This document shows positions 58,193 to 64,000 of a stretch of DNA of 64,000 nucleotides, piece after piece. The notes beneath the pieces were generated by a model. It was not told the DNA's origin and did no database searches. It saw only the letters and a program-made list of their open reading frames with translations. A program made the position numbers and the translations under genes. The stretch's first letter is position 1. Every line of letters begins with the position of its first letter. The stretch comes from Prosthecobacter vanneervenii (lineage in GTDB: Bacteria > Verrucomicrobiota > Verrucomicrobiia > Verrucomicrobiales > Verrucomicrobiaceae): the NCBI RefSeq assembly GCF_014203095.1, contig NZ_JACHIG010000004.1, forward strand, positions 434,001-498,000, written 5' to 3'.

Positions 58193-60384
58193 CGATTGTT
58201 GGGGCCTAATTTCTTGTTGAATCTGCTCCATTCGAATTTGATGAGGGTTTTGGGGCCCTGTTCACGTTTGGGGCCTTCGAGGCTGGTCATGAGGCGGCTT
58301 TCATTATCGCTATTGGGCATATGGTTGTTGTCTGATGGCACGGTCGAATGCCCAACTTTGGCGACATAATGCATGATTTCATGGGCAATCGCCCACATAT
58401 GTGGCGGCTGTTCAGAGCCAGCTGGTCTGGGGTAATCCCACACAAAGAGCACACCGTTGTTGACCGGTTTGGCCTTGCCGGCATGACCAAGCACCGGCCG
58501 CCAATTTTGCAAGTAGCTAAAGCCACGTTGTTTCGGGTCTTGTGGTGGGTAATAACTAAGGCTAACCATGCCATTTTTCTCGTTACCCATGTCGGTTCCG
58601 GGAGCGGCAAAGAAATAAACATTCACATCAGCAGCTTCATCAGGTGGCGAGGCAAGCTGCATGGCTGCCTCCTCGGTAGATCCTACTGGATTCAAATTAC
58701 CGTCCAGGCCAAACAGCAGCTCCAGCCGCCCGTTTCCGGCCATCACATCACTCCCTAGCCCCAAGCCCGTGTCCCAGTCCACTCCCACAGTGGGCAGGAC
58801 GGTGACATTGGTGACCACATTGGCTTGGGCAAAAATGGAGTCGAGGTAATCTTGTAGATCTTCTGCGTCCGGGGTGTCCACCGGCTCTGCCAGCACTGAT
58901 CCTGTGGCAGACAGCAGTCTGATCGGATGCACCGTGACTTTGAGTTCCACCGTGTCATACACCACAATCTTCATCAGGGGTTTATTGGTGGCCATGTTGG
59001 CATCTCCGGTGTCGCCGTAGGCGATACCGGCGGTGATCACGCCATCCTCGTCCTCCAGATCGCTTCCAGCGTTGAAGGCAATGATGGAGACAGCGTTGAA
59101 AGGGTTGTCTGAGGTATATACAAGTCCGGAGGAGGTGGAAACACCCAGCCCGTCCACCGAGATGTTATTTCCGCTGACACTGTAAACGATACGGTGCGGA
59201 CTACTGGTTGACCCATTAAAGTTTAGGCTTCGAGGCTGGCCTACGGGCAGCATCAGCCAGTGGTCTGTCACACCAGGCAACGCTTCCACCTTTGGCGGAT
59301 CCCCTGGATTTGGTCCCGGCACCTCGGAGGTGCCAAGGATGCTGCTTTGGAGATCCATGACGACATCGCCGGTCACAGCAGGATATACGAATGCTTCGTG
59401 CACGGTGGCTTCATCTGCCATGCTAGGTGTTAGTGATAAAAAATCTGAGACTTCTCGGTGTGCCTTGGTGTTAAACTGATGAAGAATCACATTGCCATAG
59501 CTGCAAGAGTGAGGGTCGTTCTTGATCGTAGCATCGAATTTCAGATAGTTTTTTGACACGCACCATGGCTGCTCCTGGCCACGTATGGCGGTCCCCAGAG
59601 TGACATCGAGGTGATAGAGGCTGCCGTAGCCGACCTGAGCGCTCTCTGTTTGGAAAGTGTATGCAAAGGCATAAGCCCAGCCCTTGTTGACCAGAGAACT
59701 GAGATCACCCTCAGGGAAATAAAGCTTGCCGAGCTTTTGTGAAATTTTGGATGAAAACCCTGAATAGTCATCACGGCCGGAGTTTGGAACTGAATCCAGC
59801 CAGCTGACATAGGACTGGCTGGGAGGCTGATACCACTGATTGGTAATGGATTTAAAGTAGGCGTGCAGCGTCATGGGCAGTTCGACCCCTCCTTTTTCCG
59901 CGACTCCGGTCAGATCATTGGAAGCGGCGTCCAAGGGGTCGGAGTCATGTGCGAGTTCCTCACCATCGCCGATGCCATCTCCGTCTGAATCGGCTGCAAA
60001 AGGGTTCAGCCCCAGCGCCAGCTCTTCATCATTCGAAGATCCGTCTCCGTCAAAGTCTGCATTCCCGGCAGAAAGTCCGCCCGTGCTGGTGTCTGTGTAG
60101 CGCAGCCGCCAGAACTGGCGGGAGTCGGTGCAGGCGAAGTTCAGCCCGTCCACGGCATTGCTGCCGCTGTGCACCACGGGCACGTAGCTCCAATGGACTA
60201 GATCGTATGACTGCTGCACGAAGTAGGTGCGGCCCGCACGGCCCCACCAGCTGAGCACCTGCGCGCCGGTGGTGGCATCTGCCGTAACGCGCACGCCTTC
60301 GTATGGATCGGTGGCGATTTGCGCACTGCATGGCATGGTGCCGAGCGGCAGCAGGAGGGCCGCAGCAAAAAGAGCAGGCCTCAT
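58189..60384 (-). CDS. Exported HExxH putative metalloprotease with TSP3-like Ca repeats
   Basis: A 731-residue protein, signal peptide about 1-21. Residues about 35-100 form a beta module with VQQSYDLVHW and FWRLRY, like the C-terminal module of the GDSL protein at 16131-17411. Residues about 110-150 are thrombospondin type 3-like Ca-binding repeats (DFDGDGSSNDEE, DSDGDGIGDGEE). A large beta region follows. The C-terminal HEIMHYVAKVGH at 668-679 gives a zinc-binding HExxH plus a third His, arguing for a metalloprotease, though the spacing is not the metzincin HExxHxxGxxH. It overlaps both neighbours by ATGA. Confidence 0.78.
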   Translation of the reverse strand: MRPALFAAALLLPLGTMPCSAQIATDPYEGVRVTADATTGAQVLSWWGRAGRTYFVQQSYDLVHWSYVPVVHSGSNAVDGLNFACTDSRQFWRLRYTDTSTGGLSAGNADFDGDGSSNDEELALGLNPFAADSDGDGIGDGEELAHDSDPLDAASNDLTGVAEKGGVELPMTLHAYFKSITNQWYQPPSQSYVSWLDSVPNSGRDDYSGFSSKISQKLGKLYFPEGDLSSLVNKGWAYAFAYTFQTESAQVGYGSLYHLDVTLGTAIRGQEQPWCVSKNYLKFDATIKNDPHSCSYGNVILHQFNTKAHREVSDFLSLTPSMADEATVHEAFVYPAVTGDVVMDLQSSILGTSEVPGPNPGDPPKVEALPGVTDHWLMLPVGQPRSLNFNGSTSSPHRIVYSVSGNNISVDGLGVSTSSGLVYTSDNPFNAVSIIAFNAGSDLEDEDGVITAGIAYGDTGDANMATNKPLMKIVVYDTVELKVTVHPIRLLSATGSVLAEPVDTPDAEDLQDYLDSIFAQANVVTNVTVLPTVGVDWDTGLGLGSDVMAGNGRLELLFGLDGNLNPVGSTEEAAMQLASPPDEAADVNVYFFAAPGTDMGNEKNGMVSLSYYPPQDPKQRGFSYLQNWRPVLGHAGKAKPVNNGVLFVWDYPRPAGSEQPPHMWAIAHEIMHYVAKVGHSTVPSDNNHMPNSDNESRLMTSLEGPKREQGPKTLIKFEWSRFNKKLGPNNR

Positions 60385-61163
60385 GGCTGGCTGGCTCCTT
60401 TCTGCCGCTGAGCGTTTTCCTGGATGGCGGCACGCTGCGCGGGCTGCAGCGGCCAGAAGTGGATGATGCTGTGCCGAGGCGGAGGTGGCGGGGCATTGCG
60501 CGCTGCCAGCTCCCGTGCAGCCTGATCTGTCGCACGCTGCGCCTGCTGCTGCATTAGCTCCGCCTTGTGGGCGTCGTAGTAGGCCAGCAGCAGTTCCATG
60601 ACATCCAGCGCGGATTGATCTGCCGGGCCTATGGCGGTAGTGTCGGCCACCAGGGCAAAGGCGGTGCCGCCATCTGCTGGCAGCAGTTGCGCCGCTTGCG
60701 CTTCGGCTGGCGTCAGATTTTGCTCATCGGGTCCAGCGCTCAGAATGAGGACGTAATCGGTTTGTTCTGTTTTCACCTGGCCCAGGCCTGCGAGGGCGCG
60801 GAAATCGACATTGGTCACGGCATGCAGGCGCTGGGAGGTGCCGCAGGTCCAGTGCAGCACGGTGAAGCCATCGGCATGCACGGAGGCGGAGATGCTCAGC
60901 ATCTGGGTTTCCTGCACCGGCACCTGGCTCAGGACCGCCTCCTGAGCCGCCGTCAGTGGCACAGCAAAAGCTGCTGCTGGTGGCTTCGCCTGAGGAGAGA
61001 CCACCGGAGGCAGCACCTGAAGGAAGGTGACGGAGCTACCGTCCTTCTGCTGCACGGTGGATTCGGAGAGCACTTGATAGACTGGCGCGGCAGATACTGC
61101 ATCTTGTGCGGTAATGCTTCCTGACGCGAGCAGGGGCATGAATAGGGCTAGGGCACGTTTCAT
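60381..61163 (-). CDS. Exported protein of unknown function, first gene of coupled operon
   Basis: A 260-residue protein with a signal peptide at about 1-19. The rest is a mixed beta/alpha domain (VTFLQVLPPVV, FTVLHWTCGTSQRLHAV) and a C-terminal helical, Ala/Gln-rich tail ending in proline and basic residues. I recognise no family. The stop overlaps the start of the metalloprotease gene in an ATGA, so it is translated in step with it; a chaperone, inhibitor or pro-domain role is one possibility. A GCATTA-A-TAATGC palindrome lies 10 to 22 bp upstream of its ATG. Confidence 0.72.
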   Translation of the reverse strand: MKRALALFMPLLASGSITAQDAVSAAPVYQVLSESTVQQKDGSSVTFLQVLPPVVSPQAKPPAAAFAVPLTAAQEAVLSQVPVQETQMLSISASVHADGFTVLHWTCGTSQRLHAVTNVDFRALAGLGQVKTEQTDYVLILSAGPDEQNLTPAEAQAAQLLPADGGTAFALVADTTAIGPADQSALDVMELLLAYYDAHKAELMQQQAQRATDQAARELAARNAPPPPPRHSIIHFWPLQPAQRAAIQENAQRQKGASQP

Positions 61164-61593
61164 GAGTGTTTTGCATTAATAATGCTTCGGATTTTAAAAA
61201 AGAAGTCATGCCCATTTCTGAGGCACTGCTAAGAACTAAATTGAAAAGACTCGGAGCGGGACGCTCCTCCAGTTGGTTGTATCTTCCGAAGGATTGTTCT
61301 AGCGTTGGGAGGGTGAAGATTAGCGCTTTTGCGCGGAGCCACATTGCCAATATATGTAGCAATCAAACTACATAATGTTATTAAACAATGATTGATGTTT
61401 AAGAAAAAATAAATTATGTTTAAGTATGCGGCTTATAGGCATTGAGGCAACCAAAAAAGATGGAAAAATGATCTAATTGTCAGTCCAAACTGCTGGATGA
61501 ATCGCTTGGCGGTTGGAGGCCTCGAATCAAAGGAAGGGCGCTTTCACGCGCTCCTGGTAGGCTGGTTGTCGCTACAAGCTCTTCCAAGGCGTA
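61164..61593. promoter_or_regulatory. AT-rich intergenic island upstream of the coupled operon
   Basis: This 430-bp gap between two minus-strand genes holds no convincing reading frame. It contains a 13-base palindrome GCATTAATAATGC at 61173-61185, a hairpin GGAGCG-GGA-CGCTCC at 61253-61267, and a very AT-rich stretch at about 61365-61480. That stretch has one TTAAACA (61381-61387) and two ATGTTTAAG copies (61395-61403 and 61416-61424), 21 bp apart. These are candidate regulator sites for the operon at 57200-61163; the base composition differs sharply from the GC-rich neighbours. Confidence 0.5.
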
Positions 61594-63000
61594 TCACTTC
61601 GTGACAGGTCGCAGCTTTTCCGCCAGGCGCGCGCGCAGTTCTTTCAGCACGGCGGCATGCTGCGGCTCATTCGCCAGATTCGTGTACTCCTGCGGATCAC
61701 TCTCGTGATCGTAGAGCTCGATACCGTTTTTCCCTTCGTCCCATTCCGTGCAGCGCCAGCGCGCGGTGCGGATGCTGCGGCCCCAGAATTCAGCATCCTT
61801 GCCGCGACGTGCTTGCGTGAATGCCTCCTCATGAATCGCCGCTGTCGGATCGCGCAGCAGTGGGTTCAGGGACAATCCCTGCAGATGCTTGGGCGCGGGC
61901 ACGCCGCAGAGATCGCAAAGCGTGGGATACACATCCAGCAGTTCGATGAGGCCCTGGCTCTGCTGCCCGGCGGCTTTCATGCCGGGTGTGTGCAGGATGA
62001 AGGGCACGCGCGCACATTCCTCAAACAGGCTGCGTTTGTGCCACAGGCCGTGCTCGCCGAGATGCCAGCCGTGGTCGCTGGTGAAGAGGATGATCGTGTT
62101 GTCATCCAGCCCCATTTGTTTGATCGCCTCCAGCACCCGCCCTGCCTGCGCGTCCACATAGCTCACGCACGCTAGGTAGGCCCGGATGGCGGCGCGGCGC
62201 TGCTCCGGCGTGCAGCTCAGTGCATAGCCTGGCACCGCCCCATTGCGCGCAGGGGCTGGGATGTCCGCCTCGTCATCGGCTGGGGCCTCGGGTAGCGAGA
62301 TGCTTTCGAGAGGATACAGATCGAAATACTTCGCCGGCGCCACCAGTGGCAGATGCGGGCGGTGAAAGCCGACCGCGAGAAAGAAGGGCTTCGTTTTGTC
62401 GCGGCGCTCCAGCCATTCGATGGCCGTTTTGGCAAAGTTGCCATCCACCAGTTGGTCATCATCTCCCGGTATTTCCTGCCAGCCCAGGCCCTGCTTTTTG
62501 CCGGCCTTCACCTTAACAAGGCTCTCGCGTTTGGGCGGGTAGGGGAGTTCACTTTTGAAAGGTGTTCCAAAGTCCCAGGCTTGGGGGTCGTCCATGCTTT
62601 CCAGTCCGCTGGGCACGCCTAGATGGAAAATCTTCCCGCATCGCGCCGTGGCGTAGCCGTTGTTGCGGAAATGATGCGGCAGCGTCAGCACCTCCGGAAG
62701 GTTCGTGTACAGATTGTCTTCGTTGTTCGTCACCCGCGTCGTGTTCGGCCGCAGCCCGCTCATCATCGAGGAGCGCGAGGGATTGCAGTGCGGAAACTGG
62801 CAGTAGGCGCGGTGAAACACTACGCTCCGCTTCGCCAGCGCATCGAGGTTCGGCGTCTTGGCCTGAGGGTGGCCGTAGCAGCTCAGGGTCGCCGCCAGAT
62901 CATCCGCCATGAGCAGGACGACATTGGGGCGCGTATCAGCAGCCCGGGCGGAAATCAAAGTGCAGCCCAGCAGCAGGAGAATGACACGGAGTTGGTTCAT
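61594..63000 (-). CDS. Exported Cys-type sulfatase, iduronate-2-sulfatase-like
   Basis: A 468-residue protein, signal peptide about 1-20. The N-terminal metal site LMADDLAAT and the formylglycine signature CNPSR (Cys about residue 72, to be converted by a formylglycine-generating enzyme) are intact. SDHGWHLGEHGLW carries further Ca2+ and sulfate ligands. The overall pattern is iduronate-2-sulfatase-like, that is, family S1 acting on sulfated glycans. No maturase gene lies in this window. The ATG at 63000 gives the signal peptide. The DUF1080 gene lies 65 bp upstream on the same strand, suggesting cotranscription. Confidence 0.93.
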   Translation of the reverse strand: MNQLRVILLLLGCTLISARAADTRPNVVLLMADDLAATLSCYGHPQAKTPNLDALAKRSVVFHRAYCQFPHCNPSRSSMMSGLRPNTTRVTNNEDNLYTNLPEVLTLPHHFRNNGYATARCGKIFHLGVPSGLESMDDPQAWDFGTPFKSELPYPPKRESLVKVKAGKKQGLGWQEIPGDDDQLVDGNFAKTAIEWLERRDKTKPFFLAVGFHRPHLPLVAPAKYFDLYPLESISLPEAPADDEADIPAPARNGAVPGYALSCTPEQRRAAIRAYLACVSYVDAQAGRVLEAIKQMGLDDNTIILFTSDHGWHLGEHGLWHKRSLFEECARVPFILHTPGMKAAGQQSQGLIELLDVYPTLCDLCGVPAPKHLQGLSLNPLLRDPTAAIHEEAFTQARRGKDAEFWGRSIRTARWRCTEWDEGKNGIELYDHESDPQEYTNLANEPQHAAVLKELRARLAEKLRPVTK

Positions 63001-63065
63001 GGCCTGCTGAAACAGCGGCATGCAGTCGCATCTATCCGTCAGTTGCAATGGGGGAACGCGGGTGG

Positions 63066-63704
63066 CTACTTCAGCTCCTTGATCCGCACATTGCGATACC
63101 ACACCCGCAGCGCCTCATCCTGAAAAGCGATCTGCCCCACATTCGGACGGTCTGCCATTTTGATGTCGTCGAGGCTGGTGTCGATCACCTGCTCGCCATT
63201 AAACACCACCTTCACGCTGCGGCCTTTGACCGTGATGGTGTAGCGGTTCCACTCTCCGGCAGGCTTCACCATGTTTTTGGAGGGGCCAATGCCGTGCACG
63301 ATCCCACCGCAGTCATGATGTCCCGGCTTTTCCAGCCCATAGGTATCGAGGATCTGCACCTCGAATCCAGTCTTCACCGGCTCCTTCATGTCTCCCACGC
63401 GCATGAAGACGCCGCTGTTGCCCTTGGCATTGATCTTGAATTCCAGATCCAGCACAAAGTCGCCGTATTGCTTCTCCGTGGCGATGTAGGCGTCATAGCG
63501 CTGCCAGCCCTTCTCCCCCTCACGCGGGTGCAGGGAGAGGCTGCCATCCGGCTCCACCAGCCAGTTGCCGGTGGTTTTCCAGCCGGTGAGGTCCTTGCCA
63601 TTGAAGAGAGGGACAAACCCAGGAGCATCCGCGGCGGGGTGGAGATCCTCGGCAAAGGCGGAGATGGCTAGGCCGAGGATCAGGAGAAGGGAGGCAAGTT
63701 TCAT
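63066..63704 (-). CDS. Exported DUF1080 protein linked to the sulfatase
   Basis: A 212-residue protein, signal peptide about 1-18. Clear DUF1080 jelly roll: FVPLFNGKDLTGWKTT, then DFVLDLEFKI, GNSGVFMRVGDM, FEVQILDTYG, EWNRYTITVKGRSVKVVFNG and IAFQDEALRVWYRNVRI. It is closer to the canonical family than the protein at 12687-13445. It would bind or hydrolyse a (3-keto) disaccharide in the periplasm. It is the first gene of a pair with the sulfatase and diverges from ahcY across 131 bp. Confidence 0.92.
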   Translation of the reverse strand: MKLASLLLILGLAISAFAEDLHPAADAPGFVPLFNGKDLTGWKTTGNWLVEPDGSLSLHPREGEKGWQRYDAYIATEKQYGDFVLDLEFKINAKGNSGVFMRVGDMKEPVKTGFEVQILDTYGLEKPGHHDCGGIVHGIGPSKNMVKPAGEWNRYTITVKGRSVKVVFNGEQVIDTSLDDIKMADRPNVGQIAFQDEALRVWYRNVRIKELK

Positions 63705-63739
63705 GGTGGTGAGCTTCAAACGGGCCGACAAATCCCCGT

Positions 63740-63791
63740 TTGACATCCGGGCATCCATTTGGAACATATCATCGTATCCTGATACGTTGAT
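63740..63791 (+). promoter_or_regulatory. Promoter-proximal palindrome upstream of ahcY
   Basis: A perfect -35 box TTGACA is at 63740-63745. Just downstream, ATCATCGTATC (63768-63778) and GATACGTTGAT (63781-63791) form an 11-base inverted repeat with one mismatch and a two-base centre, placed where a -10 region would be. This arrangement suggests a repressor operator. The SahR-type regulators of the methionine cycle are a candidate class, but the assignment is inference. Confidence 0.55.
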
Positions 63792-63835
63792 TTGTTCCTT
63801 TTTACCCAAACCTGAACCCACGCCCCACCCACCTC

Positions 63836-64000
63836 ATGTCCGACTACAAAGTAAAAGACATCGCCCTCGCTGACTTCGGCCGCAAAGAACTCGACATCGC
63901 CGAGAGCGAAATGCCCGGCCTCATGGCCACTCGCGAGAAGTACGGCCCCAAGAAGCCCCTCGCTGGCGTCCGCATCACCGGCTCCCTGCACATGACCATC
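63836..64000 (+). CDS. ahcY: Adenosylhomocysteinase, 5' end only (cut by window edge)
   Basis: Only the first 55 codons are inside the window. They read as the conserved N-terminus of S-adenosyl-L-homocysteine hydrolase: [32 protein letters not shown] and [13 protein letters not shown]. The NAD-dependent enzyme splits S-adenosylhomocysteine into adenosine and homocysteine in the methyl cycle. The ATG at 63836 is the natural start. The promoter region with its palindrome is described separately. Confidence 0.95.
   Translation, partial: MSDYKVKDIALADFGRKELDIAESEMPGLMATREKYGPKKPLAGVRITGSLHMTI

Noticed and set aside
63705-63835. SAH or SAM riboswitch upstream of ahcY
   Set aside because: The gap is short and shows none of the conserved SAH-riboswitch core segments I would expect; a DNA palindrome with a -35 box fits better.

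Overview
The window (64 kb, GC-rich, dense coding on both strands) looks like a chromosome segment of a Verrucomicrobiota bacterium, probably Verrucomicrobiaceae or a Prosthecobacter-like relative; Planctomycetota is the main alternative. The reasons are the PVC-typical families seen together: PSCyt/PSD cytochrome-like proteins (DUF1549/DUF1553 and DUF1587/DUF1592), DUF1501 and DUF1552 proteins, several ThuA and DUF1080 proteins, ceramidase-like hydrolases, a Cys-type sulfatase and SHD1-domain proteins. Signal peptides and twin-arginine leaders are frequent, and clear Shine-Dalgarno sequences are rare. I found no tRNA, rRNA, CRISPR array, phage or insertion sequence.

Layout. 1-7.4 kb: an incomplete GH62-like arabinofuranosidase coupled to a HAD phosphatase, a REPIN-like inverted repeat, a K+ channel next to an NDH-2-like dehydrogenase fused to cNMP and CBS domains, then a ThuA protein, a Tat-exported sialidase-like protein and a CBS protein interrupted by an in-frame amber codon. 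7.5-16.1 kb: a plus-strand run of Gfo/Idh oxidoreductase, ceramidase-like, ThuA, ceramidase-like, LamG/DUF1080-like, ThuA, SDR and FAH-family genes, closed by a strong terminator. 16.1-24.5 kb: a minus-strand group of AraC regulator, amidohydrolase, PmoA-like protein and a 1302-residue protein ending in an azurin-type copper domain, followed by a GDSL hydrolase. 24.6-29 kb: an RRM RNA-binding protein with its own promoter and leader hairpin, then an ExbB/ExbD/TPR set. 29-38 kb: a DUF1592-DUF1552 pair on the plus strand lying between a DUF1553 gene and a DUF1501 gene on the minus strand.

38-54 kb: a membrane-tethered protein kinase homologue, proC, cysI-like sulfite reductase, a lipoprotein, two SHD1 proteins, an AlkD-like protein, a DUF1080 protein, an aminotransferase, a sialate O-acetylesterase, a TerC protein, a TPR protein and a 53-residue membrane protein. 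54-64 kb: a P1B-type ATPase, a PlsC-like acyltransferase, a three-gene ATGA-coupled operon of exported proteins of unknown function including an HExxH protein, an AT-rich intergenic island, a sulfatase with a DUF1080 partner, and the start of ahcY behind a palindromic promoter region.

Together the genes suggest an aerobic or facultative heterotroph that degrades complex, possibly sulfated or acetylated glycans. Gfo/Idh, ThuA, DUF1080 and sugar-isomerase-like folds recur in a way that fits 3-keto-glycoside chemistry. The SDR-FAH pair resembles the end of an oxidative deoxysugar pathway such as L-fucose. These pathway statements are inference from family membership. Residue numbers were counted by hand and may be off by a few.
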